From JBDSZL01 sp039925145 (GTDB lineage: Bacteria; Acidobacteriota; Vicinamibacteria; Vicinamibacterales; SCN-69-37), in NCBI GenBank assembly GCA_039925145.1, contig JBDSZL010000017.1, positions 1 through 41,492 of the forward strand: DNA of 41,492 nt, read 5' to 3'. Shown here piece by piece: positions 32,716-41,492 of this stretch. Both the position numbers and the translations under genes were made by a program. The notes below the pieces were generated by a model that saw only the letters and a program-made list of their open reading frames with translations, did not search any database and had not been told where the DNA came from. The stretch's first letter is position 1, and the number at the start of each line of letters is the position of its first letter.

Positions 32716-35116
32716 ACCGCGTTTCGGGAGCGGCCGGGGGCGGCCGCCGCGCCCCGGCCAGAAAAACGACAAGCGCCGTCAGCAGAATCACGCCACCCGT
32801 GACGATGAGCGGCTTCGAATCTGATGGCGTGACGGTGAGATTCGTGAGAAACGACGCGATGACGCTGGCGAGCCGCATCCAGACAGTCCATCCGGCCGCC
32901 GCGCCCGCGACGACCGCCGCCACGACGAACAGACCGACCGCAACTATCGACTGATGGTGGGCGGCGCCGTAGGCCGTGAGGGCGTAGACGCTGACGGCTC
33001 CGGCGACAAGCGCGACGAGCGCGAAGATGCCGAGCAGCGTCTCGCCATACTGGAAGAGCACGGTCTGACCAGCGTCGAGATACGACGCGACGGTGCGAAT
33101 CGACGCCACCGGGGTCGTTGGCTCCACCTTGCCGACCTGCGCCCGTACAGCGTCGGCGAGCGCCAGCGGATCGCCGGACGACGTACGGAGGATGAAGGAC
33201 ATCACCGTCCGTCGGCCTTCGAGTGAGGCGCGTTGCTCGGCTGCCTGCTGGCGGTGGAGCACATAGATCAGCGGCGGGACCTCCGACGCTCCGCGGAACG
33301 GAATCGTGTCGGCCACCATGCCGATGATCTCGCGCGCCGGCTCCTCGTCGTTCGGAGAGAAGGTCAGGGTCAGCTTCTGTCCGATCGGATCACCGCCGGG
33401 CCACTGCTGCTTGGCAAGTGTCTCGTTCACGAGGACCACCCACGGCGAGTCGGCCCGATCGTCGGCCGAGAAATCGCGTCCACGCACGAGGCGAACTCCC
33501 ATCGTCGTGAAGTAGTTCTCGGTGACCGCCAGGTACTGCGCCGCGATTTGGCTGTCGGGCGTGTGTTCGAGGTCTCCCGTCCAGAGCTGCACGAACGGGT
33601 TGGCGGCGAACGGATGCGTGCCGACGCCTGCGGCCTGGACGACTCCGGGCATCGTCTGCAGGGCCGCGCGAATGCGATCGTAGACGGCCGCGCCCGCCGG
33701 GTTGAACGCGGCAATCTCGGCAGCCCCGCTGCCGGAGATGCCTCGGGTGACATACGGATCGCGCGGCAAGTACACGTCAGCGCTCAGGAGGCCGGCCGGG
33801 TTGATGCCGACGTCGCGGCTCCGCAGATCACCGATTGCCCGCATCGTCAGACCTGTCGCGGCCATGAGCACGAACGCCAGTGCCATCTGAACGGCGACGA
33901 GTATCACGAGCGCGCCCGCGCCGGCCCATCCCTTTGTCGTGGTCTGCGGCCGAGACGCGCGTCGGGCGGGCAGAAGGCCGACCGCGAGCGTGACGGCCAC
34001 AATCAGGAGAGCGGTGAACACGACCACGGCGGCGTCGAATCTGACCTCGCTGACACGCGGGAGCGCGGTCGGGGTGAGGTCACGCAGTGTCGGAAGTACT
34101 GCTGCCGCGAGCGCGGCGCCGAGGGCCCCGCCACCGAGCGCAAGCAGCAGGCTTTGGGTGAGCACGCGTCCCGGGCTGATCGAGGTGGACTCGAGCGCCG
34201 CCGCAGACGGCCGGATAACAACGGTGCGGGCCCGCATCAGCACCGACACGGACACACACACGAGCAGCAGGATCACTCCGACACCCACCTGCACCATCGT
34301 CAAGGGACGGCGCATGCCGCCGAATCGCGCCTCGCGCCAAGGTGTGAGCTCGACGGTCCAGTCCTTATCCCGGCTGGGGTACTGCTGCACGTACGCGTCG
34401 AGTGCCACCGTCGCCGCGGCCTTGGCGTCTGTCATCGAGACGCCGGGCTTCACGCGGCCAATGACGCGAAGGTTGTGCTGGAACTCCTGCCCCGGCGGCG
34501 GATCGAAGCTGAACGGGAACCAGGCATCGGACGAATTGTCGAGCAGCCCGAAGCCTGCCGGCATGACGCCGATGATCTGAGTTGGCTGTCCATCGACCTG
34601 CACGGCCTGACCGACAACCTCGGGACGGCCGCCGAAGCGCCGCTGCCATACCGGATAGCTGAGCACGATGGTCGGTGCCGCGCCGGTCTGCTCGTCGGCT
34701 GCAGTCGGGAGCCGGCCGATAAGTGGGCTGGCACCCAGCGCCGCGAGGCCCGTCGCCGAAATCCGGTGCCCATCCAGCCGCTCCGCCGGGCCGTGGGTAT
34801 CGCCCGCGAGGTTGGCCGAGCGTCCCGAATCGACTGCGCCGACGGCTGAGAAGGCCGCATCGGTGCGATCGCGCAACAGGAGGTACAAGGCTGGCGTCAT
34901 CACGCCTTTGGATTCCGGCTTGCCGGGAGGCGCCATGCTCACGTCGAGGAGCCGGTCGGGCTCGGGGTAGGGCATGGCCCTGAACAACACCGGGCTCGTG
35001 AAACAGAAGATGAGAATGTTCAGGCCGAGCGCGACGCCGAGCGATGCCAGCGCGGCGGTCGTGAACGCGGGTGTGGCCCGAAGACGCGGCAATGCCGCCC
35101 CCAGCTGTTGTGTCAT
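32708..35116 (-). CDS. ADOP-type MacB/FtsX permease (second copy, intact)
   Basis: The protein has 802 residues from the ATG at 35116; a TTG at 35131 is possible but lies in the T-rich end of a terminator. An N-terminal helix (TTAALASLGVALGLNILIF) is followed by a periplasmic MacB-like domain (FRAMPYPEPDRLL, PTIVLSYPVWQRRFGG, VIGRVKPGVS), a helix bundle at about 270-420, a second periplasmic domain (NYFTTMGVRLVRGRDFS and VLVNETLAKQQWPGG) and C-terminal helices. The second helix region is less conserved than in the first permease. No ATPase or PadR gene is adjacent; an intrinsic terminator separates it from the gene upstream. It is likely to work with a distant ATPase or on its own. Confidence 0.88.
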   Translation of the reverse strand: MTQQLGAALPRLRATPAFTTAALASLGVALGLNILIFCFTSPVLFRAMPYPEPDRLLDVSMAPPGKPESKGVMTPALYLLLRDRTDAAFSAVGAVDSGRSANLAGDTHGPAERLDGHRISATGLAALGASPLIGRLPTAADEQTGAAPTIVLSYPVWQRRFGGRPEVVGQAVQVDGQPTQIIGVMPAGFGLLDNSSDAWFPFSFDPPPGQEFQHNLRVIGRVKPGVSMTDAKAAATVALDAYVQQYPSRDKDWTVELTPWREARFGGMRRPLTMVQVGVGVILLLVCVSVSVLMRARTVVIRPSAAALESTSISPGRVLTQSLLLALGGGALGAALAAAVLPTLRDLTPTALPRVSEVRFDAAVVVFTALLIVAVTLAVGLLPARRASRPQTTTKGWAGAGALVILVAVQMALAFVLMAATGLTMRAIGDLRSRDVGINPAGLLSADVYLPRDPYVTRGISGSGAAEIAAFNPAGAAVYDRIRAALQTMPGVVQAAGVGTHPFAANPFVQLWTGDLEHTPDSQIAAQYLAVTENYFTTMGVRLVRGRDFSADDRADSPWVVLVNETLAKQQWPGGDPIGQKLTLTFSPNDEEPAREIIGMVADTIPFRGASEVPPLIYVLHRQQAAEQRASLEGRRTVMSFILRTSSGDPLALADAVRAQVGKVEPTTPVASIRTVASYLDAGQTVLFQYGETLLGIFALVALVAGAVSVYALTAYGAAHHQSIVAVGLFVVAAVVAGAAAGWTVWMRLASVIASFLTNLTVTPSDSKPLIVTGGVILLTALVVFLAGARRPPPAAPETRLV

Positions 35117-35131
35117 GGGATGGTCTGACAA

Positions 35132-35180
35132 GAGAAACCGGGCTCCGGGTCGCGCAAGAGGCGAGGCCCAAAGCCCGGTT
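35132..35180 (-). terminator. Intrinsic terminator after the exported Gfo/Idh gene
   Basis: Read on the minus strand, AACCGGGCT (35180-35172) and AGCCCGGTT (35144-35136) form a perfect 9-bp stem with a 27-base loop that can fold further, followed by TCTCTT. It begins 16 bases after the Gfo/Idh stop and ends at the region just before the permease start, so it probably separates the two transcripts. Confidence 0.65.
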
Positions 35181-35195
35181 CGTTAGTGGATGGAA

Positions 35196-36614
35196 TCAGA
35201 GCGCTTTTGATTTCCTCGCCACCGGATCCCAGCCCAGCACTTTGTTCTCTTTCATGGCTTCGAGCGCGAGCAGGGCCGGCAGCGCCGAGTTGTAGCCGAC
35301 TTCCATCGGCGCATTGGTCTTCCGGTTCTTCGCCTTCAACTTGTCGAGGAAGTCACGGGTGTGCACGTGAAGCGGATAGTCCTCTTCGACGCCACCGCGC
35401 GGGTTGATGTAGATGTTCGCCTCGACGGCCTGACCGCCCCCGCGGCCGCCGCCGGGAGCACCGCCAGCTCGTCCACCACCGGGAGCGCCGCCAGGGGCCC
35501 CAGCCCCGCGTCCGCCTCCGGGCGCCGGTGCGGCTCCTGCGCGTCCACCACCGGCCGCCGCGCCAGGCGCCGGGTCAGCCGGAACGCGATTGCGCGTCTG
35601 GCCGACATTCGGCCGAAGCGCCCAGCCCATGCGGTTCACTTGCAGTGTTCCGTTGTTGCCGTAGAAGTAGACGCCCCAGCCTTCGATATCGGGCGCCTTT
35701 GGATCAGCAAAATTCGGTCGCGGAAAGACGTCGTTGGCGAACGACATGATGTAGTTGTCGAACTGCCACGCGATTGAGAACTGGCTGTAGACACACTCGG
35801 GATCGGTCGTCGGGTTCGAGTAGAAGCCGACCGCGGTCGTCTTGAGCGGCTGCTTGGCGTCGGCGTCCATGAACCAGTTCGCGACGTCGATGTGGTGGGC
35901 GCCCCAGTCGCCGACCAGGCCACTGCCGTATTCCCACCAGCCGCGGAACGATGTGTATCCCGCCTTGAACGGTTTCTTCGGCGCGTCGACCTGCCACGCG
36001 TTCCAATCAAGCCCGGGGGGGACTTCGACGACGTCCTGTTTGTTCTGCGAATAGCCGCCGCCGTGCTGGATCAGCACGTGGGTGACGGGGCCGAGCAGGG
36101 CCATCTGCTTCTTCGCTTCGATGAAGTGGTCCCAGCTGCGCTGCTGGGTGCCGACCTGCACCACCAGATTCGGATACTTGTTGTAGGCGTCGAGCATCAT
36201 ATTGATGCGCGCGATGTTGTTCGAAATCGGCTTCTCGACGTAGACATGCTTGCCCGCGGCGAGGGCGTCAGCCGTGATCTTTGCGTGCGAGAAGTCTGGG
36301 GTGCCGATGAGCACGGCGTCGATGTCGTTCCGGTCGAGCACGCGTCGGTAATCGCCGACCACGTTGAGGCTCTGGGCGAGCGGCCGATTCGCGCTCTGGA
36401 AGCCCGTCTGCTTGTTCTGCGCGACCTCGCAGCCCATCGTGAACTGCACGTCGTCGTAGCGCGTCAGCGAATCGAACACACGAGCGGCGCGGCCGCCCAT
36501 GCCAATGACGCCCATCCGCACGCGGTTGTTGGCGCCTTGCCAGGCGAACAACGGCTTCGTGGCAGCGACCGTCAACGCGACAGCGCCGCTCTTCAAGACG
36601 TCTCGTCGATTCAT
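35196..36614 (-). CDS. Tat-exported Gfo/Idh/MocA-family oxidoreductase
   Basis: The 472-residue protein begins MNRRDVLKSG with a twin-arginine signal (cleavage near residue 25), so it is exported folded with bound cofactor. The Rossmann domain (about 30-155) has RMGVIGMGGRA and EKPIS (Glu127-Lys128-Pro129). The second domain contains GDWGAHHIDVANWF and RGWWEYGSGLVGD, typical of the exported members in Acidobacteriota and Planctomycetes. A Gly/Pro/Arg/Ala-only insert of about 45 residues (about 349-395) interrupts the C-terminal part. AAGGAG precedes the ATG. It likely acts on a carbohydrate in the periplasm; the substrate is unknown. Confidence 0.92.
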   Translation of the reverse strand: MNRRDVLKSGAVALTVAATKPLFAWQGANNRVRMGVIGMGGRAARVFDSLTRYDDVQFTMGCEVAQNKQTGFQSANRPLAQSLNVVGDYRRVLDRNDIDAVLIGTPDFSHAKITADALAAGKHVYVEKPISNNIARINMMLDAYNKYPNLVVQVGTQQRSWDHFIEAKKQMALLGPVTHVLIQHGGGYSQNKQDVVEVPPGLDWNAWQVDAPKKPFKAGYTSFRGWWEYGSGLVGDWGAHHIDVANWFMDADAKQPLKTTAVGFYSNPTTDPECVYSQFSIAWQFDNYIMSFANDVFPRPNFADPKAPDIEGWGVYFYGNNGTLQVNRMGWALRPNVGQTRNRVPADPAPGAAAGGGRAGAAPAPGGGRGAGAPGGAPGGGRAGGAPGGGRGGGQAVEANIYINPRGGVEEDYPLHVHTRDFLDKLKAKNRKTNAPMEVGYNSALPALLALEAMKENKVLGWDPVARKSKAL

Positions 36615-36856
36615 GACTTCTCCTTCGATCTTGGGGATCGTTTCGCAGTCTACACCGAGATAGATGTTTCAACGGCCGTGACTGGGCTGCTCGTCGTCGC
36701 CTTGTTTACGAGCGCGACATCCGCGCTGTTTACGCGGGAGACAAGCGCCGAGCACCACGTATCAGCTCCGCGTGATGGCCTCGAGCGATATGCTGACGTG
36801 CCTCCGGCAATCGCACCGCGCCATCTATTTCAGATCGTTCTGTACCGGGACCGTGC

Positions 36857-37471
36857 ATGCATCACCTCGCCGAATTCGCCCAGCGCATCATCGCCACCAT
36901 CCTGCCGATTGCCGAGCGGCTTGGCGGGCCTGGCCTCTTCCTCATCGCCGCAATCGACGCATCGTTCCTGTCGCTTCCCGAGAGCGGCGATACGCTGGTG
37001 ATCCTTCTCACGATTCAACACCCCGGCCAGTGGTGGTACTACGCGCTGATGAGCGCGCTGGGATCGGTGGCCGGCTGCTGGGTGATCTACGAGATCGCGC
37101 GCAAGGGCGGCCAGGCCATCCTGAAGAAGCGCTTGAAGGAGAACCACATTGAGCACGGACTCGCGATGTTCCGACGCTTCGGCATGCTCGCGATCGTCGT
37201 GCCAGCCATGACGCCGCCGCCGATGCCCTTCAAGCTCTTCGTGCTCGTGGCGGGCATCGCCGACATCCGTCCGTGGACGTTCTGCCTGGCCGTGTTCATC
37301 GGGCGCATGATCCGGTTCGGCGCGGTCGGCTGGCTGGCGTATAGGTACGGCGAACAGGCGACGGCGTTGATCCACCAGAACCTGCCGGCGATTCTCACGT
37401 GGCTGGCTATCGGGATTGTCGTGGTCGCCGTCGTGACCGTGGTGGGGCGCCGCCGTCGCGTGACGGCGTGA
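36857..37471 (+). CDS. DedA/VTT-family membrane protein
   Basis: The 204-residue protein has four to five hydrophobic segments and the VTT-domain pattern: FLIAAIDASFLSLPESGDTL with the conserved acidic residues, SALGSVAGCWVIYEIARKGG with its G-x-x-x-G-type helix, FRRFGMLAIVVPAMTPPPMP with the conserved Arg and Pro, and KLFVLVAGIADIRPW. Family members are linked to lipid (undecaprenyl phosphate or phosphatidylethanolamine) translocation; whether this one does that is not shown. The start at 36857 has no strong ribosome-binding site. It is divergent from the exported Gfo/Idh gene. Confidence 0.85.
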   Translation: MHHLAEFAQRIIATILPIAERLGGPGLFLIAAIDASFLSLPESGDTLVILLTIQHPGQWWYYALMSALGSVAGCWVIYEIARKGGQAILKKRLKENHIEHGLAMFRRFGMLAIVVPAMTPPPMPFKLFVLVAGIADIRPWTFCLAVFIGRMIRFGAVGWLAYRYGEQATALIHQNLPAILTWLAIGIVVVAVVTVVGRRRRVTA

Positions 37472-37511
37472 TGGCAGCGGCGGGCAAGAGATGCCCTGCT
37501 GCCATGAATAA

Positions 37512-37520
37512 TGGTATAAA
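37512..37520 (+). promoter_or_regulatory. Extended -10-like element (TGGTATAAA)
   Basis: TGGTATAAA fits an extended -10 box and lies 27 bases before the ATG at 37548. The same TGGTATAA core occurs on the minus strand before the small exported gene at 32669. No clear ribosome-binding site precedes the ATG. Confidence 0.4.
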
Positions 37521-37547
37521 GTTGCAAGCCCTCAACTGTCCAATACC

Positions 37548-40500
37548 ATGAATGTCCCTAGTCGCGCCGCGTTCGTTTTGTTGCTGCTTGGCACCGTGAT
37601 CACTCCCGCCCTGATCGGAGCCCAGAAGCCAAGCGTCCCTCAGAAGTCCACAAGCAGCCCACAGACCCCCGGCGGAGCCCAGAAGCCGAACCCGGTGCTC
37701 GAGCGGCAGTTCGCCCAAACCGTGCGCCCGTTCATCGAGGATTACTGCACGCAGTGCCACAGTGGCGCGAAGCCGGAAGCGCAGTTCGACCTGGCAGGGT
37801 TCACCACGCTGTCCTCTGTGTTGGAAGACCTTCCGCATTGGACCCTGCTGATGGAGCGGCTCAGCCACCAGGAAATGCCGCCCAGCTCCGAGCCGCCGCC
37901 GCCGGACAATCTCCGCCAGCAGGTGATCGACTGGGTGAAAGCCGTGCGCGCCGATGAACTGCGCAAGAATCTGGGCGATCCGGGGCCGGTGCTGGCGCGC
38001 CGCCTGAGCAATTCCGAATACAACTACACCATCCGCGATCTCACCGGCGTCGACCTCGAGCCCACCAGGGAATTTCCAGTCGATCCGGCCAACCAGTCGG
38101 GGTTCGACAACACCGGCGAATCGCTGACGATGTCGCCCGCCCTGTTCAATAAGTACCTGTTGGCGACCCGCGAAGTGGCCGACCACATGGCGCTCACGCC
38201 AGACGGCTTCATCTTTGCGCCCGGCCCCGTGCTGGCGGAGACCGATCGCGACCAATTTGCCATCAAGCGCATCGTCGACTTCTATAATTCCCAGCCGACC
38301 GACTATGCCGACTATTTCGAAGCTGCCTGGCGGTACAAGCACCGTGTGGCTCTGGGAACGCCGACGGCGACGCTCGCAAGTGCCGCGCGGGCGAAGAACG
38401 TCTCGCCGAAGTATCTGCCATTGATTTGGCGGGTCCTTGGCGAATCGGCGGTCCCCTCCCAAAAGCCACGCGCTGAAGTTGGTCCCATCGCCAAGCTGCA
38501 GGCCATGTGGAAGGCGTTGCCTGCCCCGGCGTCCCGCACGCTCAGCGTCAAGGAGGCGGAAACGCTTCGCGCCCGGTACGTCGAGATGCGCGACTTCGTG
38601 GTCCGCGTCCGCAAGGACACCTCGATGCAATTCACCGCGCCGAGTGGTCCCCCCCCTCCCCCGCGCGACCCGGCCGTTGCCGGGCGAGGTGGTGGTGGAT
38701 TCGGCCGCGGCGGTCTGCCGGCCGCCTCACAGCCGCTGCTGAGCTGGAAGTACGACCAGTTCAATACCCACCGGAGAACATTCGATCCGGGCGCTTTGCG
38801 GAACGATACCGATCCGCCCGAGCAGGCGCCGAAGCTCCCTAACTACGCGGGTCTGCATGGAGAGGCGGCGGTGCGCTGGGCCGCAGTCATGAAGACGGCC
38901 CAATTGGCCGATCCCGATTTGGTGGTGCCTGCAGCCCAGCGCGCGCGCTATGAGGAGTCGTTCGCGCGGTTCGCCGACGTCTTCCCCGATACGTTCTATG
39001 TCTCGGAGCGCGGCAAGTTCTTCCCCGACAACTCATCCGATGCCGGACGTCTGCTGAGCTCGGGCTACCACAGTGTCATGGGCTACTGGCGGGATGACAA
39101 TCCGCTGGTCGAGTTGATCCTGGACGACAAGGGCAAGAAGGAGCTGGACAAGCTCTGGACGGAATTCGACTTCTACGCCAGTCACACGGCGCGTACGTTC
39201 ATTCAGTTCTACTTCAACCAGAGCGGCGAGGTTCAGGGCGGCGGCCCTGAGTCTGGCCGACCGCGCCCCGTCGGGCGGGAGGTGACCGACTCGTCGGTGA
39301 TCGCGGAAATCAGGGACCAGTACATCGCCTCCGCCAAAGCAAGCGGCAACGCGGTCGCCGCGGCGTGGATGCCGAATCATTTCGATCGCATCGACGCGAC
39401 GCTCCGGTCGCTCGAAAAGATGCGCGCCGACGCTGAGCCGGTTCAGTTGGCCGCGCTGGCGACGTTTGCGGAGCGTGCCTATCGCAGGCCGCTGACCAAA
39501 GCGGAGCGTGATGGCCTGATGGCGTACTACCAGAAGCTCCGGAAGCAGGGCGCCCTCTCGCACGAGGATGCGATGCGCGATTCGGTCGCCAGTATCCTGG
39601 TGTCTCCGGTGTTCCTGTATCGGGTCGATCTACGGGATCCGGCCATGGGCGTCCCGGTGCCGTTGATGGTGTCTCACGCGGGAATCCCACTCTCTCCCTA
39701 CGACCTCGCGAGCCGGCTCAGCTATTTCCTGTGGTCGAGCATGCCCGACCAGGAACTGTTGAACCACGCCGCTGCGGGCGACCTGACACGACGAGACGTG
39801 CTGATGGCCCAGACTCGCCGAATGCTCAAAGACCCGCGCTCGCGCGGGCTGGCCACGGAGTTCGCCGCGAATTGGCTCGATTCGCGCCATTTCGAGACGT
39901 ACAACTCCGTGGATCGCGAACGCTTCCCGACGTTCACCAACGATCTGCGAGAGGCGATGTTCGAAGAGCCCGTACGATTTGTCGAAGACGTGATGCGGAA
40001 CAACCGCTCCGTTCTCGACATGCTGTATGGCAATTACACGTTTGTGAATCCCGTGCTCGCGAAGCATTACGGCATTCCCGGGGTCACCGGTACGAAAGAC
40101 GATTGGGTTCGCGTCGAGGATGCCGGAAAGTACGAACGCGGCGGTTTGCTGCCGATGGCGGTGTTCCTGACCCAGAGTTCACCGGGCCTGAGAACCAGTC
40201 CCGTCAAGCGCGGGTATTGGGTGGTGCGCCGGCTCCTGGGCGAGGTGATTCCTCCTCCGCCGCCAAAGGTTCCGGAGCTGCCACAGGACGAAGCCAAGAC
40301 GGATGCGCCCTTGCGCGACGTGCTGGCGCAGCATCGCTCGAATCCGATTTGCGCAGGATGCCATGCGCGCTTCGACGTCTTCGGATTAGCGATGGAAGGC
40401 TATGGACCCGTGGGCGAGGCCCGCACGAAAGACCTGGCAGGTCGAGCCATTGACGCGTCGGCCACCTTCCCTGGTGCGTTCGAGGGCTCTGGCTTCCGGG

Positions 40501-40745
40501 GTGTTCAAGCCTACATCAAGGCAAAGCGTCAGCAGGACTTCCTTGATAACATCAGCCGCAAGCTGTTGTCGTATTCCCTCAGCCGTTCGCTGCAACTCTC
40601 TGATGACCCGATTGTCGACCAAATGAAGGCGCGCATGAGCGCAACAGGCTATCAATTCGGTTCTCTCGTTGAGACCATCGTGTCCAGCCCGCAATTCCTC
40701 AACAGGCGCCGGCCGGAATCCACCCAGCTGCAACCGACACATTAG
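37548..40745 (+). CDS. Exported DUF1592-type c-type haem protein
   Basis: The 1065-residue protein has a signal peptide (1-25), then an N-terminal haem module with CTQCH (Cys67, Cys70, His71). DUF1587 follows (about 145-210, ARRLSNSEYNYTIRDLTGVDL, one long stretch), then DUF1595 and DUF1592 (about 640-860, with YDLASRLSYFLWSSMPDQEL), DUF1588 (about 870-965, PVKRGYWVVRRLLGE and a second CxxCH at Cys935-Cys938-His939) and DUF1585 at the C-terminus (ISRKLLSYSLSRSLQLSDD). A Gly/Arg insert (about 380-390) interrupts a variable middle part. Such proteins occur in Planctomycetes, Verrucomicrobia and Acidobacteriota; their electron-transfer role is unproven. The DUF1552 gene begins 13 bases downstream. 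Confidence 0.92.
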   Translation: MNVPSRAAFVLLLLGTVITPALIGAQKPSVPQKSTSSPQTPGGAQKPNPVLERQFAQTVRPFIEDYCTQCHSGAKPEAQFDLAGFTTLSSVLEDLPHWTLLMERLSHQEMPPSSEPPPPDNLRQQVIDWVKAVRADELRKNLGDPGPVLARRLSNSEYNYTIRDLTGVDLEPTREFPVDPANQSGFDNTGESLTMSPALFNKYLLATREVADHMALTPDGFIFAPGPVLAETDRDQFAIKRIVDFYNSQPTDYADYFEAAWRYKHRVALGTPTATLASAARAKNVSPKYLPLIWRVLGESAVPSQKPRAEVGPIAKLQAMWKALPAPASRTLSVKEAETLRARYVEMRDFVVRVRKDTSMQFTAPSGPPPPPRDPAVAGRGGGGFGRGGLPAASQPLLSWKYDQFNTHRRTFDPGALRNDTDPPEQAPKLPNYAGLHGEAAVRWAAVMKTAQLADPDLVVPAAQRARYEESFARFADVFPDTFYVSERGKFFPDNSSDAGRLLSSGYHSVMGYWRDDNPLVELILDDKGKKELDKLWTEFDFYASHTARTFIQFYFNQSGEVQGGGPESGRPRPVGREVTDSSVIAEIRDQYIASAKASGNAVAAAWMPNHFDRIDATLRSLEKMRADAEPVQLAALATFAERAYRRPLTKAERDGLMAYYQKLRKQGALSHEDAMRDSVASILVSPVFLYRVDLRDPAMGVPVPLMVSHAGIPLSPYDLASRLSYFLWSSMPDQELLNHAAAGDLTRRDVLMAQTRRMLKDPRSRGLATEFAANWLDSRHFETYNSVDRERFPTFTNDLREAMFEEPVRFVEDVMRNNRSVLDMLYGNYTFVNPVLAKHYGIPGVTGTKDDWVRVEDAGKYERGGLLPMAVFLTQSSPGLRTSPVKRGYWVVRRLLGEVIPPPPPKVPELPQDEAKTDAPLRDVLAQHRSNPICAGCHARFDVFGLAMEGYGPVGEARTKDLAGRAIDASATFPGAFEGSGFRGVQAYIKAKRQQDFLDNISRKLLSYSLSRSLQLSDDPIVDQMKARMSATGYQFGSLVETIVSSPQFLNRRRPESTQLQPTH

Positions 40746-40758
40746 GAAGGCGGGTTAC

Positions 40759-41492
40759 ATGTCCGAGAAACTCTTACCGCAAAACAGAATTCCCCGAGCA
40801 TTTGCCCGTACCGTTTCGCGCCGTGCGGTGCTGCGGGGCGCGGGAGTGGTCATGGCGCTGCCGTGGCTCGAATCCATGCGTGTCTTTGCCGCCGCCGCAC
40901 CCGTGGCCGCATTCCCCAAGCGCTTCGGCGTGATGTTCATGGGATGCGGGATCAATGAAGATCATTGGAACGCGTCCGGTGATGGCCCGGACATGAAACT
41001 GAGCAAGACTCTGTCGCCGCTCGAGCCGTTGAAGCACAAGATCAACGTCGTGGACGGGCTGTTCAACCAGGCCGCCACAGGCCACGGGATTCATCCGGCG
41101 CAGACCGGCAGCCTGCTCTCGGGCGCGCAACTCTCAAAGGGCGCCGTCCTGCACTCCGGCATGAGTGTGGACCAGATGATCGCCAATACGATTGGGCAGG
41201 ATACGGCACAGTCGAGCATCGTTCTGGCTTGTGATCCGCCGATGACCGGTTATCACGAGACCAATTTCTCGATGGCCTACAGCTCGCACGTCTCGTGGCA
41301 GAGCGCGTACTCGCCGGTGCCCGTGGAACTCTACCCCTCGCTTGCCTTCGACAACCTGTTCGAGAATCGCGGCAGCCTGCGTAACCTGAGCATTCTCGAT
41401 CGCGTGAAGGAAAGCGCCGAGACCATGGGCCGGCAGGTGAGCGGCACCGACAAGAACAAGCTGGACGAATATCTCACCAGCGTCCGGGACGT
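40759..41492 (+). CDS. DUF1552 protein, Tat-type signal, truncated by the window edge
   Basis: An open frame of 244 codons runs off the right edge; it starts at the ATG at 40759 with AGGAAGG about 8 bases upstream. The N-terminus has SRRAVLRGAGVVMALPWLES, a twin-arginine signal. The body shows DUF1552 hallmarks: PKRFGVMFMGCGINEDHW, LEPLKHKINVVDGL, HPAQTGSLLSGA and SVDQMIANTIG. The family nearly always sits next to DUF1592-type cytochromes, as here, so the two products probably act together in the periplasm. The reaction is unknown. Confidence 0.88.
   Translation, partial: MSEKLLPQNRIPRAFARTVSRRAVLRGAGVVMALPWLESMRVFAAAAPVAAFPKRFGVMFMGCGINEDHWNASGDGPDMKLSKTLSPLEPLKHKINVVDGLFNQAATGHGIHPAQTGSLLSGAQLSKGAVLHSGMSVDQMIANTIGQDTAQSSIVLACDPPMTGYHETNFSMAYSSHVSWQSAYSPVPVELYPSLAFDNLFENRGSLRNLSILDRVKESAETMGRQVSGTDKNKLDEYLTSVRD

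Noticed and set aside
33233..34849. Plus-strand 538-codon frame antisense to the second ADOP permease
   Set aside because: Composition is His/Arg/Asp-heavy without any motif, whereas the opposite strand has full permease sequence.
1..41492. tRNA, rRNA, CRISPR array, complete insertion sequence
   Set aside because: No tRNA T-arm with matching acceptor stem, no rRNA-like stretch, no regular spacer-repeat array and no transposase frame was found by eye; a covariance-model scan could still find a missed small RNA.

Overview
The window is a GC-rich chromosomal segment that most resembles Acidobacteriota, probably the Vicinamibacteria (subdivision 6) type. This is an inference from content. There are two MacB/FtsX-type permeases of the acidobacterial duplicated-orphan-permease (ADOP) kind, one translationally coupled to a PadR regulator. 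There is a DUF1592-type haem protein followed by a DUF1552 protein. Many exported hydrolases and oxidoreductases carry a Gly/Arg/Ala/Pro-rich linker. No rRNA, tRNA, CRISPR array or complete insertion sequence was seen.

Layout. 1-3.7 kb: a two-BON-domain lipoprotein, an orphan OmpR-family response regulator, an M28 zinc-peptidase lipoprotein and a small zinc-ribbon protein. 3.7-8 kb (minus strand): a phospholipase-D-like protein, a DUF2911 protein, a small charged protein and a large exported glycine-zipper protein. 8.3-14.9 kb: a divergent metabolic locus. MFS transporter, ThuA-like protein and a short citrate-synthase homologue read leftwards; a CoA-acylating aldehyde dehydrogenase and a ThDP-dependent enzyme read rightwards. 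The shared promoter region holds a repeated GTAAC/GTTAC motif. 14.9-17.7 kb: an accessory patch with a sulfotransferase-like remnant, an AF2212-type antitoxin with a PIN toxin, a HTH_17 protein, tiny ORFs, a small membrane protein and a hairpin cluster.

17.7-20.6 kb: PadR regulator and ADOP permease, the latter broken by one apparent base loss. 20.6-25.4 kb: exported esterase, subclass-B3-like metallo-beta-lactamase-fold protein, methyltransferase and a Gfo/Idh/MocA dehydrogenase. 25.4-30.2 kb: a TIR protein with membrane segments overlaps an unknown exported protein, convergent with a large exported TPR-CHAT protein. 30.4-37.5 kb: SGNH hydrolase, EngB GTPase, small exported protein, second ADOP permease, Tat-exported Gfo/Idh protein and a DedA-family membrane protein. 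37.5 kb to the end: DUF1592-type cytochrome and the start of a DUF1552 protein.

Functional themes: extracellular turnover of carbohydrates, esters and peptides; a possible organic-acid/aldehyde/CoA pathway around 8.3-14.9 kb; and a TIR plus CHAT locus that is the best candidate for an undescribed signalling or defence module. Start codons were revised where ribosome-binding sites, signal peptides or overlaps decided them. Several genes lack a ribosome-binding site and instead have a TANNNT hexamer 6-7 bases before the start, which suggests leaderless mRNAs.
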